Source of the DNA: Acidobacteria bacterium Ga0077534
GTDB taxonomy: Bacteria; Acidobacteriota; Blastocatellia; Pyrinomonadales; Pyrinomonadaceae
Reading direction: 5' to 3'
DNA: 58,201 nucleotides
Assembly: GCA_001464455.1 (NCBI GenBank)
Contig: LNEI01000007.1
Coordinates: 1-58,201, forward strand
Of the stretch, positions 34,882-43,178 are shown piece after piece. Each line of letters opens with the position of its first letter. The first letter of the stretch is position 1. Position numbers and translations under genes: made by a program. Under the pieces are notes generated by a model. It had not been told where the DNA came from and searched no databases. It saw only the letters and a program-made list of their open reading frames with translations.

Positions 34882-35568
34882 ATGAGTAAGACATTTACAG
34901 TAGCGATCCTTTCAGCGGCCTTGTTTGCCGCGTCGTGCGCCGATCCGGCGGCGAATAAACCTAAGGCGACAACATCGCCGTCCTCAAATTCAAACGCGAA
35001 TGCCGCGGCAAATACCGCGACGGCCCCGGCAGCGTCGACTGATGTTTTTGCGGGATTTAAGGCAACGGGAACCGAACTTAGTTTTGGGCCGGAGACTTCG
35101 AAGATCGAATTTACCGGTTCGAAGGTCACGGGCAAACATGACGGCGGATTCAAATCGTTTAAGGGGGCTGTCGATCTCGTCGGCGATAAGGCTGAGACGA
35201 GCCGCGTGATCTTTGACGTAGACATGGCCTCCGTTTTCTCGGATGCTGACGGGCTGACGAAGCACCTTCAGACTGGCGACTTCTTTGAGGTTGAAAAGTA
35301 TCCGAAAGCTTCGTTTGCATCGACCAAGATCGCTCCGGAAGCAGGCAAGGCTGATACCTATACGGTTACGGGCGATCTAGAAATGCGTGGCGTAAAGAAA
35401 TCGATCACGTTCCCGGCAACGATCAAGATCGCTAACGGATCCGCTGATGTAAAGGCTGAATTCTCGATAAACCGTAAGGATTTTGGTATCGTTTACGCCG
35501 GCAAGGCTGACGACCTGATCCGCGACGATGTGGTTCTTCGGCTCGATATCAAAGCCGCGAAAAAATGA
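34882..35568 (+). CDS. YceI-family lipoprotein
   Basis: The start codon follows a GAGGAGA ribosome-binding site. The protein has a lipoprotein signal with lipobox 'LFAASC' (C19), a low-complexity Asn/Ala/Thr linker, and a YceI lipocalin-like domain ('TSKIEFTGSKVTGKHDGGFKSFKGAVDLVGD', 'VDMASVFSDADGLTKHLQTGDFFEVEKYPKASF', 'GDLEMRGVKKSITFPATI'; key pattern residues only). YceI proteins bind isoprenoid or amide lipids such as ubiquinone precursors. Its stop overlaps the next start by four bases. Confidence 0.9.
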   Translation: MSKTFTVAILSAALFAASCADPAANKPKATTSPSSNSNANAAANTATAPAASTDVFAGFKATGTELSFGPETSKIEFTGSKVTGKHDGGFKSFKGAVDLVGDKAETSRVIFDVDMASVFSDADGLTKHLQTGDFFEVEKYPKASFASTKIAPEAGKADTYTVTGDLEMRGVKKSITFPATIKIANGSADVKAEFSINRKDFGIVYAGKADDLIRDDVVLRLDIKAAKK

Positions 35569-36581
35569 TGAAAGCTTGGGTCATAAACGAATTCGGGATA
35601 GATAACCTCGCTTTCGAGGATCGTGAAAAGCCGCAAGCGGGGTCGGGAGACGTTGTTGTCCGGCTCCGCTCCGCATCGCTAAACTATCGCGATTTTATGG
35701 TCGTCACGGGCACGTACAATCCCCGAATGAAGGTTCCAGCGATTCCCGTCTCAGATGGTGCCGGTGAGATCGTCGAGGTTGGCTCGAATGTCGCGAAATG
35801 GAAGGTTGGCGACCGGGTCATGCCAATCTTTGCACAGCATTGGTTTGACGGAGAGACAAGCGAAGAGAAACGTCGAACTTCTTTAGGGGCTGGTTCGCAA
35901 TGGGATGGCGTGCTTCGCGAATATGCCGCTTTCCACGAAGAGTCACTCGTCAAGATCCCGGAGAGCCTTTCGTTCGAGGAGGCTTCCACGCTGCCCTGTG
36001 CGGGCGTCACTGCCTGGAACGCCTTGTCGGTTTCGGGGAATGTAAAAGCCGGGGAGACTGTGCTGACACTCGGGACGGGCGGAGTTTCGATCTTTGCTCT
36101 TCAGCTAGCAAAACTTTTCGGGGCTCGGGTAATTGCGACTACGAGCAGCGAAAGTAAGATGGCGAAACTAAAGGAACTGGGAGCTGACGAGACGATCAAC
36201 TACCGGGTTCGCGAAGATTGGGACAGTGCTGTTCTTGAGATTACAGAAAAGAAAGGGGTTGACCATGTGATAGAGGTAGGCGGCGGGGACACGCTTGGCC
36301 GCTCGCTCACGTCCGTACGTCTCGGCGGACACGTCGCGATGATCGGGGCATTGTCCGGACCAGCAGGATTTAACCCTATTTCCGTGTTTATGAAGGCTGT
36401 CAGGCTTCAGGGGATCTTCGTTGGCTCGCGAAAGATGCTTGAGGACCTGTGTAAGGCTGTCGAGGTAAACCGGATGAAGCCGGTTATTGATCGGGTTTTT
36501 GAGTTCGACGAAGCTCGCGAAGCTTTAAAATATATGCAGAGCGGTTCGCATTTTGGGAAGATCGTTTTGCGGATCAGCTAG
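35565..36581 (+). CDS. Zinc-independent NAD(P)-dependent alcohol dehydrogenase / quinone oxidoreductase
   Basis: This MDR-superfamily enzyme has an N-terminal GroES-like domain ('VVVRLRSASLNYRDFMVVTGTY', 'IPVSDGAGEIVEVGSNVAKWKVGDRV') and a Rossmann domain ('TLGTGGVSIFALQLAKLFGARVIATTSS', 'VDHVIEVGGGDTLGRSL'). The catalytic zinc cysteine/histidine set of alcohol dehydrogenases is absent ('LNYRD' replaces 'xCGTD'), which points to a quinone or enone reductase. Third oxidoreductase of the redox operon; starts inside the yceI-like stop (ATGATGA). Confidence 0.9.
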   Translation: MMKAWVINEFGIDNLAFEDREKPQAGSGDVVVRLRSASLNYRDFMVVTGTYNPRMKVPAIPVSDGAGEIVEVGSNVAKWKVGDRVMPIFAQHWFDGETSEEKRRTSLGAGSQWDGVLREYAAFHEESLVKIPESLSFEEASTLPCAGVTAWNALSVSGNVKAGETVLTLGTGGVSIFALQLAKLFGARVIATTSSESKMAKLKELGADETINYRVREDWDSAVLEITEKKGVDHVIEVGGGDTLGRSLTSVRLGGHVAMIGALSGPAGFNPISVFMKAVRLQGIFVGSRKMLEDLCKAVEVNRMKPVIDRVFEFDEAREALKYMQSGSHFGKIVLRIS

Positions 36582-36613
36582 TTTACGACAGGGGAAGAAC
36601 AAGGAGTAATAAA

Positions 36614-37684
36614 ATGGCGACATTATTTGACGGATTGACGATCGGAGACATCAAACTTAAGAACAGGATCATATTCGCGCCGATGACGCGCAGCAGGGCT
36701 AATGACGAAGGTGTGCAGCCGGATTTTGTGGCCGAGTACTACGAGCAACGTGTTTCGGGCGGGCTGTCGATCACCGAAGCGACGAACGTTTCACCGATGG
36801 CGAAAGGCTACGTACGCACCCCCGGCGTGTATACACCGCAACAGATCGAGTCATGGAAAAAGGTGACCGAAAGAGTTCATACAAAAGACGGCAAGATCTT
36901 TATGCAACTCTTTCATACCGGCCGCATTGCCTTGCCGGACTTTCTGCCGGGCAACACGTCCCCGGTCGCTCCGTCAGCGGTGAAAGCTGCGGGTGAGAAT
37001 TACACTGACGACGGGATGAAGGAGTTTGTCGAACCGCGTGAGTTGAGTGTGGACGAGATTGCGGTTATCGTGCAAGATTTCGCAACGGCGGCGAAAAATG
37101 CGATCGAGGCGGGCTTTGACGGCGTCGAGATCCACGGAGCCAATGGCTACCTGATACAGCAGTTTCTTTCAACTAACGTTAACAAACGTACTGACGGCTA
37201 TGGCGGATCGATCGAGAATAGAAGTAAGTTTTTGTTTGAAATTCTCGACGCAGTAACCGAAGCGATCGGAAGTGAGCGAACAGGTTTGCGGCTTTCGCCC
37301 GGCGGCGAGTTCAACGACATCAAGGAAGATGACGCTGAGGAGCTCTATAAGTATGTTATCGCTAAGCTGAACGATTACGGGCTCGCATACCTTCATATCG
37401 GAACGTTCGACCAAAACCGCGACTGGCATCCCGTTCTGAGTCCGCTTTATAGCGGAGTTTATTTTGCTGGTGTCGGCTTTGATAAGGATCGGGCAGAGAA
37501 GGTGTTGGCAGATGGCGGTGCCGATGCGATCGTCTTTGGCAAGCTTTTCCTCGCGAATCCTGACCTGCCGGAGCGGTTTCGCCAGAATGCACCGTTGAAT
37601 ACACCGGACGAATCTACGTTTTATACTCCGGGTGAAAAGGGGTATACAGATTATCCATTTCTCGAAATGGCCAAGGCGGTTTAG
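36614..37684 (+). CDS. Old Yellow Enzyme family alkene reductase (NemA-like)
   Basis: This FMN enzyme reduces activated C=C bonds in electrophilic compounds and can reduce nitrate esters. The 356-residue TIM barrel shows 'LKNRIIFAPMTRSRAN', 'QLFHTGRIALP', 'GFDGVEIHGANGYLIQQFLS' (catalytic HxxN and the nearby Tyr), 'RTDGYGGSIENR' and 'ADAIVFGKLFLANPDLPERF'. It lies 32 bases after the dehydrogenase, with an AAGGAG ribosome-binding site. In Gram-negative bacteria this gene is a classical target of an electrophile-sensing repressor (NemR), which supports the proposed role of the cluster. Confidence 0.94.
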   Translation: MATLFDGLTIGDIKLKNRIIFAPMTRSRANDEGVQPDFVAEYYEQRVSGGLSITEATNVSPMAKGYVRTPGVYTPQQIESWKKVTERVHTKDGKIFMQLFHTGRIALPDFLPGNTSPVAPSAVKAAGENYTDDGMKEFVEPRELSVDEIAVIVQDFATAAKNAIEAGFDGVEIHGANGYLIQQFLSTNVNKRTDGYGGSIENRSKFLFEILDAVTEAIGSERTGLRLSPGGEFNDIKEDDAEELYKYVIAKLNDYGLAYLHIGTFDQNRDWHPVLSPLYSGVYFAGVGFDKDRAEKVLADGGADAIVFGKLFLANPDLPERFRQNAPLNTPDESTFYTPGEKGYTDYPFLEMAKAV

Positions 37685-37703
37685 GGCTGGTATTCGATAG
37701 GAG

Positions 37704-38354
37704 ATGACCATGAAGATCGGAATAATTGGGGCGGGGAACATCGGGGCAAACGCCGCCCGGCTTTTTGTGAAAGCGGGACATCTGGTTACCATCAGCAATT
37801 CTCGTGGCGGTGATACGCTTAACGAATTGGTCGAGGAACTTGGCGACAATGCTCAAAGTGCGAATGTAGAAGCGGCAGTCGATTTCGGTGACGTGGTTTT
37901 TATATCGATACCGCTCGGGAAGTATCAGAGCCTTCCGACAAATGGCTTTAACGGCAAGATCGTTATCGATTCGAACAACTACTATCCTGATCGCGATGGG
38001 TTTATCGAGGAACTCGACAATGGTTCGACGACTTCAAGCGAACTGCTCGCGGCTCATCTACCGGGAGCCCGCGTAGTTAAAGGGTTTAATACCATCTGGT
38101 TTGAACATCTGAGGACTCTGGGCAACACCGATCTGCCTCTCGCGGATCGCCGGGCGATCTTTATCGCGGGGGACGACACCGAGGCTAAAGCTGTCGTGGC
38201 TGGATTGATCGAGGATATTGGATTTGCGGCGGTCGACACGGGATTCTTGAGCGAAGGCGGCCGTTCGCAACAGCCGGACTCGCTGATCTACAATAAGAAC
38301 TTAACCGCAGTAGAAGCGGCGGACCTGATCCGCTACGAGTCGCTTCAGGATTAA
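37704..38354 (+). CDS. NADPH-dependent F420 reductase-like NAD(P)-binding protein
   Basis: The 216-residue protein has an N-terminal dinucleotide-binding motif 'IGIIGAGNIGANAARLF', 'HLVTISNSRGGDTL', 'DVVFISIPLGKYQSLP' and a C-terminal part 'ARVVKGFNTIWFEHL', as in the F420-dependent NADP reductase family (COG2085). Most bacterial members act on other substrates, so F420 use should not be assumed. The start may be ATG 37704 or 37710. Member of the redox operon, 19 bases after the alkene reductase gene. Confidence 0.88.
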   Translation: MTMKIGIIGAGNIGANAARLFVKAGHLVTISNSRGGDTLNELVEELGDNAQSANVEAAVDFGDVVFISIPLGKYQSLPTNGFNGKIVIDSNNYYPDRDGFIEELDNGSTTSSELLAAHLPGARVVKGFNTIWFEHLRTLGNTDLPLADRRAIFIAGDDTEAKAVVAGLIEDIGFAAVDTGFLSEGGRSQQPDSLIYNKNLTAVEAADLIRYESLQD

Positions 38355-38420
38355 ATAGGTAAATTTTTGTTGTCGAAGCGTTTTTTTTTGAGAGCATTAT
38401 AAAATAAGGAGATATAAGGC

Positions 38421-38972
38421 ATGGCTAATAAACTTTATGAGATCCCGGTTCGCCGGATCGATGGTACGGAAACAACATTGGGTGAGTTTGAGGGCAAGAC
38501 ACTGCTGCTCATTAACGTTGCGTCAAAGTGTGGGTTAACGCCTCAGTACGCAGGAATGGAAAGTCTCTATAAGGAATATAAAGATAAAGGCTTTGAGGTG
38601 CTAGGTTTTCCTGCGAACAATTTCAAAGGGCAAGAGCCTGGAACGAACGAAGAGATCAAGGATTTTTGCGAGTCGAATTACGACGTGACCTTTCCGCTAT
38701 TCGAAAAGATATCGGTTATCGGCGAAGATCAACATCCGCTTTATAGCTATCTGACCAGCGAAAAGAGCGAAGCCGACATTGCTAACGGCGGTGAGTTTGA
38801 GGAGAAGCTTAGGGCATTTGGGCATACTCGGGAGAAAGCGGATGACCTTCTTTGGAACTTCGAGAAGTTTCTCATCGCGAAAGACGGAAGCGTAGCGGCG
38901 AGGATCGCCCCTGACGTGACCGCAGAAGACGAGCGAGTCGTTGCGGCTTTGGAAGCCGAACTCGCAAAGTAA
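38421..38972 (+). CDS. Glutathione peroxidase-family protein (Cys type)
   Basis: The 183-residue protein has the family blocks 'LLINVASKCGLTPQYAGMESLY' (peroxidatic C37), 'GFEVLGFPANNFKGQEPGTNEEIKDFC' (active-site Gln and a possible resolving Cys) and 'LLWNFEKFLI' (active-site Trp/Asn). The active residue is cysteine, not selenocysteine. Such enzymes are usually thioredoxin-dependent peroxidases, which fits the thioredoxin gene at the end of the operon. A T9 tract and AT-rich stretch upstream (38381-38405) may contain an internal promoter. Confidence 0.94.
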   Translation: MANKLYEIPVRRIDGTETTLGEFEGKTLLLINVASKCGLTPQYAGMESLYKEYKDKGFEVLGFPANNFKGQEPGTNEEIKDFCESNYDVTFPLFEKISVIGEDQHPLYSYLTSEKSEADIANGGEFEEKLRAFGHTREKADDLLWNFEKFLIAKDGSVAARIAPDVTAEDERVVAALEAELAK

Positions 38973-38975
38973 CAA

Positions 38976-39836
38976 ATGAACGAGAAAAAGGTTTGGTTTA
39001 TAACCGGGTGTTCGACCGGATTCGGGCGGGAACTTGCGAAACAGCTGCTCGAGGGCGGTTACCGGGTAGCGGTGACTGCCCGCGATGTAGACAAGGTGCG
39101 AGATCTGGTCGAGATAAACGAGGCAAATGGACTCGCTCTTACGCTCGACGTGACCGATAAGCAGCAGGTTGCCGAAGCAGCTGCGGCGGCGGAAGCTCAT
39201 TTTGGCCGGATCGACGTGCTCGTCAACAACGCGGGTTTCGGCTATTTTGGGGCAGTCGAGGAAAGTGATGAATCAGAAGTTCGAGCGATGTTCGAGACGA
39301 ATTTCTGGGGCCTCACTTCGATGACCCAGGCAGTTTTACCGAAAATGCGAGAGCGACGAAGCGGCGTGATAGTCAATATTTCGTCGATCGGCGGTTTGGT
39401 CGGCAATCCCGGCGTCGGGTTTTATAACGCGACGAAATTTGCTGTAAACGGCATTTCTGAGGCGTTGAAAAAGGAATTGGCTCCGCTTGGGATCAGCGTC
39501 ATCCTTGTTCAGCCGTCGGGCTTCCGAACGGATTGGGCGGGTCGTTCGGCAGTTGATACGGCTGTTCAGATCGAGGACTACGCAGAGACTGCTCGGGTCA
39601 ATCAGGAAACGATCCGCGGCAACAGCGGTAAGCAGCCAGGCGATCCGGTTCGGGCGGCTAGAGCGATCATCGACGCTGTTGAGTCCGACGATCCGCCGTT
39701 CAGTCTTCTGCTCGGAAGAGCGGCACTTCGCGGGGCCCGGGCAAAGATAGAGAGCCTTATCGAAGAGACAGAGAAATACGCGGCGATCTCGGAGGGAGCG
39801 GATTTTCCTGAGGCGGACGCCGCACAGGGCAAGTAA
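38976..39836 (+). CDS. Short-chain dehydrogenase/reductase (SDR)
   Basis: The classical SDR motifs are present: 'WFITGCSTGFGRELAKQL' (TGxxxGxG), 'VLVNNAGFGYFGAVEE' (NNAG), 'IVNISSIGGLVGNPG' and the catalytic 'YNATKFAVNG' (YxxxK). The 286-residue length and 'ILVQPSGFRTDWAGRS' match the 'classical oxidoreductase' SDR group. Substrate unknown, plausibly a reactive carbonyl. It starts three bases after the glutathione peroxidase stop. Confidence 0.92.
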   Translation: MNEKKVWFITGCSTGFGRELAKQLLEGGYRVAVTARDVDKVRDLVEINEANGLALTLDVTDKQQVAEAAAAAEAHFGRIDVLVNNAGFGYFGAVEESDESEVRAMFETNFWGLTSMTQAVLPKMRERRSGVIVNISSIGGLVGNPGVGFYNATKFAVNGISEALKKELAPLGISVILVQPSGFRTDWAGRSAVDTAVQIEDYAETARVNQETIRGNSGKQPGDPVRAARAIIDAVESDDPPFSLLLGRAALRGARAKIESLIEETEKYAAISEGADFPEADAAQGK

Positions 39837-39857
39837 GAAAAATACGGAGATAAAATT

Positions 39858-40283
39858 ATGGCAGGAAGAAAAGCAAAGGCTTCGTGGAAAGGAACGTTGA
39901 AGGAAGGCGAGGGCAGCATCGCTCTTGGCAGTGGTTTGTTCGAAGGGCCGTTTTCATTTGGTACCAGACTCGGTGATGAGCCGGGGACAAATCCGGAAGA
40001 GATGCTAAGCGCTTCGCTGGCCGGTTGTTATGCAATGGCCTTGAACGCGGCACTTGAGCGGGCCGGAACGCCGGCGAACATGGTGAAAACCGAGGCCAAT
40101 TCGCATCTTGGCAAGGACGACGCGGGGTTGGCGATCGTTGGCATCGATCTCGTTGTCCGTGCTGAAGTTCCAGGGCTCGATGCCGACGGATTTGCCGCTA
40201 TTGCTGAAAAAGTGAAGACCGAATGTCCGATCTCAAAGGCGCTGGCCGCGGTAAAGATAAACCTCGACGCAGAGCTCGCTTAG
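39858..40283 (+). CDS. OsmC/Ohr-family peroxidase
   Basis: OsmC-type proteins reduce organic hydroperoxides using two cysteines, with a lipoyl or other dithiol donor. The 141-residue protein carries both: C57 in 'LSASLAGCYAMALNAAL' and C123 in 'KTECPISKALA'. Other family blocks are 'GTNPEEMLSASLAGC' and 'AEVPGLDADGF'. It lies 21 bases after the SDR gene in the redox operon. Confidence 0.93.
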   Translation: MAGRKAKASWKGTLKEGEGSIALGSGLFEGPFSFGTRLGDEPGTNPEEMLSASLAGCYAMALNAALERAGTPANMVKTEANSHLGKDDAGLAIVGIDLVVRAEVPGLDADGFAAIAEKVKTECPISKALAAVKINLDAELA

Positions 40284-40314
40284 TTGGTGTTTGGTATATC
40301 GGCTAAGATATAAT
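40284..40314 (+). promoter_or_regulatory. Candidate internal promoter for the thioredoxin gene
   Basis: A perfect TATAAT (40309-40314) with TTGGTG (40284-40289) 19 bases upstream lies in the 57-base gap before the thioredoxin gene. It would allow thioredoxin to be made independently of the operon promoter. Confidence 0.45.
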
Positions 40315-40340
40315 TTCGAGAGTTTTTTAAGGAGAAGATA

Positions 40341-40667
40341 ATGGCACATTTTGCTGGTGAGATAACGGACTCGAATTTTGAGACGGATGTTTTGGGATCG
40401 GACAAACCGGTCCTGGTGGATTTTTGGGCCGAATGGTGCGGCCCGTGTCGTATGATAGCCCCCACGGTCGAGGCGGTAGCTGAGGAGTATCAGGGAAAAG
40501 CAGGTGTTTTCAAGATGAATGTCGATGAGAACATGAACGTCCCGCAGCAGTATGGTATTCGCGGCATTCCCACGTTGATCCTATTCAAGGGCGGTCAGGA
40601 GCAGGAACGTATCGTCGGAGCAGTAACGCGTGAGGCGATCACGCGGGTGATCGATAAGTACGTCTAG
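40341..40667 (+). CDS. trxA: Thioredoxin
   Basis: The canonical cytoplasmic thioredoxin of 108 residues has the active site 'FWAEWCGPCRMIAP' (C33, C36), 'NVDENMNVPQQYGIRGIPTLILF' with the cis-proline, and normal length. It probably supplies electrons to the glutathione peroxidase-like protein of the operon. Last gene before the terminator. Confidence 0.96.
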   Translation: MAHFAGEITDSNFETDVLGSDKPVLVDFWAEWCGPCRMIAPTVEAVAEEYQGKAGVFKMNVDENMNVPQQYGIRGIPTLILFKGGQEQERIVGAVTREAITRVIDKYV

Positions 40668-40691
40668 TAGGTAGCTTAAACACCTAAAACT

Positions 40692-40726
40692 AAAGCCGCT
40701 GTGACGACCAGTCATAGCGGCTTTTT
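40692..40726 (+). terminator. Rho-independent terminator of the redox operon
   Basis: Stem AAAGCCGCT (40692-40700) pairs with AGCGGCTTT (40716-40724), with an inner GTGAC/GTCAT helix, followed by TTTTTCTTG. Confidence 0.88.
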
Positions 40727-40753
40727 CTTGTGTCAACGGCGAGTTGGCTTCAC

Positions 40754-40789
40754 CAAATAAAACGACGGCCTATGAAATATCATAGGCCG
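40754..40789 (-). terminator. Rho-independent terminator of the lamin-tail/FG-GAP gene
   Basis: A perfect 10-bp stem (40766-40775 CGGCCTATGA with 40780-40789 TCATAGGCCG, loop AATA) is followed on the minus strand by TCGTTTTATTT. It lies 28 bases past the stop of the minus-strand gene. Confidence 0.85.
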
Positions 40790-40816
40790 CCGGCTATTGA
40801 GTTGAAAAACTAGTTA

Positions 40817-42952
40817 CTACTGATTGTGTGTGTCCTGACCGGTCAGAGCATCACCGAACAATCCCCAGAACTGGTACTGGACAGTTGAGTCGCTCGACCT
40901 GAGGATATGGAATATGCTCGTCTGGCCTGACGTGCTTCTCCAGATCGCATGGTCGGTCTTGCCATCACCGTCGTAGTCGCCCTGAACTTCAAGGTCAGGT
41001 CCGTTGCGGCCCCAAGCGAGTCGGCGAATGACCGTTGGGTTGGAACTAGGCAGGTTATACCAAGCAATCGCTGCGCCTTCAAAGCGGGTTACTGAAAGGT
41101 CAGTTGCCCCGTCGCCATCCCAGTCTCCAGGAACAAAAGTATCAGTCGGAAGACCGAAGCGGATCTGCGAATCATTGGCACTTGCCGAGTCGAAACCGCC
41201 GGTACCATAGTGAATGAAAGCAACACCTCTCGTACCAACCTGTCTGTAAACAAAGAAGTCGGCCTTGCCATCACCATTGTAGTCGCCGGGAACCGATGAG
41301 TCGCCACCGACGCCCCAATTGACCACGACCTGGACATCTTTAGTTACGCCGTAGCTGCCAAACCACCAGAACTGGCTCTGTCCGGCATCCGTGTCGGCCT
41401 TGCGGTAGATCGCCGGGTCATCCTTGCCGTCTCCGTCATAGTCGCCGATAACGAAAGGATTATCCGCCGGAATTCCAAAGCGGACCTGTCTGACAGTGTT
41501 CGTCGAGCTTTGAAGGATGAAGAATCGCGAGTTGTTCGTTTCAGAACGCCAGATCGCGATATCGTCTTTGCCATCGCCGTCGAAATCACCAGGCGTGATC
41601 GAGTCGGTCACGACACCGAAATCAATCTGACTTTCAGCACCGTTAGGTGCGTTGATCTGGTTGAACCAGCGGATCTGCGTTCCGCCTAGTCCCGCTGTGG
41701 GGCGGACGACTGAGAAATCAGTTCTGCCGTCGCCGTTAAAATCAAGCGGGGCGTCGTTGGTGCTCGAGCTTATCTGCCCGCGGATCTCGCCGCCGGTGTT
41801 GTTGCTCGTGTGAATGTTGAAGTACCAAAGGCCCGCACGAAGGTCAGCGACCTGCTGAGCCGTGACGTTGAACGTTGCGTCGATCACCGAACCACTAGTA
41901 ACACCCGTGGTCGGATTCAAGTTAAACAGCACACCGGCGTTCGCACCAACGGCAGCAGGGCCGTGGATGTGGCCCGAGACCGTGCCGCTCGAAAGGCCTT
42001 CCCAGTAAACCGAAGCAGTGATCTGCGTTTCGGTCGGGTTGAGGACAACGCGGCCAAAACCGCGGCCATTCGTCGTAACCGGCGGAACTTCCTGAGCACC
42101 GCTCAAACGAGTCGTAAACAACCGTTTTGGCAAAGCTCCCGGAAGCGGTCCCGGGGTCGGAGTCGCTGAAGGCGTCGGCGTTGCCGTCGGGGTTCCTGTC
42201 GGAGTCGCAGTTGGGGTAGGCGTTGGACCGCCCCCGCCGCAAAGAGCGGCTGTTGTTGCGGTATTTCTTGGAACCGGGGCAGTAACAACATCGAAGTCAT
42301 TATTATTATTGTCAGTCTCGGTGCACCCGCCCGTCTTGCGAACGTTTCCTTGGGTCGCAGTCAACGCGGCTCCGCCGTTGGTCGGAGCTCCACCCTCGGC
42401 ATTATTCGCAGTGCCCCACGACACTACGTCTACGATCGTAGGAGTCGGAAGGGTACAAGGCGTTGCTGTTCCACCGCAGGAGTTCTCCGTGAACGCGGCC
42501 GTAACCAGAGCTATCTTTCCATTCGTACCCGACATTGTTAAGTTGGTCGTGGTGGAGTCCGGCGTTACCGGCAAAGCGGCTCCCGCCGAGCCAGCAGCAC
42601 TAGTTTGTACGAGATAATATTGTCCGGGATTGATCGACACATCGGGCAAAGCGAAAATATTACCTGTGCTCGAGCCAAACTGCCCAGTTGCAGAGCCGTA
42701 CATCAGACGAAGACCATTGAGCGACTGAGCGGTAGAGGAGATATTCTTCAGCTCCACATAATCGTGAAGGTATGTACCCGTGCTGCCGCCGCCGCCGCCG
42801 TATGCCTGACTAATGACGATAGTCGTCGAAAGATCGGGGCGATCCGAAAAACCGTCTTCACGTTCCTGTGAGCTGCTCCGATCGACAAGTAAAGCAGTTC
42901 CGCAAAATAATGCGGCTGCGATAAAAATAACTAAAATTGTAGGTCGTTTCAT
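40817..42952 (-). CDS. Exported multidomain protein: lamin-tail, CHRD and FG-GAP/VCBS repeats
   Basis: The start at 42952 (MKRPTILVIFIAAALFCGTALLV) begins a signal peptide; the frame extends seven codons upstream. Domains in order: a lamin-tail (LTD) domain at about 45-225 ('VISQAYGGGGGSTGTYLHDYVELKN', then 'VDVVSWG'), a Thr-Pro linker, a CHRD domain at about 275-395 ('LSGAQEVPPVTTNGRG', 'GHIHGPA', 'GEIRGQI'), and five or six FG-GAP repeats to the end ('FNGDGRTDFSVVRP', 'GDFDGDGKDDIAIWR', 'GDYDGDGKDDPAIYR'). The FG-GAP part would form a calcium-binding beta-propeller. A surface or matrix role is likely; function unknown. Confidence 0.88.
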   Translation of the reverse strand: MKRPTILVIFIAAALFCGTALLVDRSSSQEREDGFSDRPDLSTTIVISQAYGGGGGSTGTYLHDYVELKNISSTAQSLNGLRLMYGSATGQFGSSTGNIFALPDVSINPGQYYLVQTSAAGSAGAALPVTPDSTTTNLTMSGTNGKIALVTAAFTENSCGGTATPCTLPTPTIVDVVSWGTANNAEGGAPTNGGAALTATQGNVRKTGGCTETDNNNNDFDVVTAPVPRNTATTAALCGGGGPTPTPTATPTGTPTATPTPSATPTPGPLPGALPKRLFTTRLSGAQEVPPVTTNGRGFGRVVLNPTETQITASVYWEGLSSGTVSGHIHGPAAVGANAGVLFNLNPTTGVTSGSVIDATFNVTAQQVADLRAGLWYFNIHTSNNTGGEIRGQISSSTNDAPLDFNGDGRTDFSVVRPTAGLGGTQIRWFNQINAPNGAESQIDFGVVTDSITPGDFDGDGKDDIAIWRSETNNSRFFILQSSTNTVRQVRFGIPADNPFVIGDYDGDGKDDPAIYRKADTDAGQSQFWWFGSYGVTKDVQVVVNWGVGGDSSVPGDYNGDGKADFFVYRQVGTRGVAFIHYGTGGFDSASANDSQIRFGLPTDTFVPGDWDGDGATDLSVTRFEGAAIAWYNLPSSNPTVIRRLAWGRNGPDLEVQGDYDGDGKTDHAIWRSTSGQTSIFHILRSSDSTVQYQFWGLFGDALTGQDTHNQ

Positions 42953-43178
42953 CAGATCAAATCCCCTCAACAAAATAATTTCAAGGTATGGCGTGCAGAT
43001 CTCGCACGATCAGTGACCAATGTTTCAAGTGCTAAACGCCAGGCTAACTTTTTTGAAAAGATAACTTTTCAAGAGGATACCACACATCTAAGTAAAAGCG
43101 ACACCAAAAACAGGTTTTGGCGCAGGTAGGGGCTAATTTTTTGTTACAATCTAAGTAAGAAAGTGAGGGCGAGTCTTG

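Noticed and set aside
38367-38403. Internal promoter before the glutathione peroxidase gene
   Set aside because: TTGTTG and TATAAA are 25 bases apart, too far for a normal promoter. The T9 tract may simply be an AT-rich leader.
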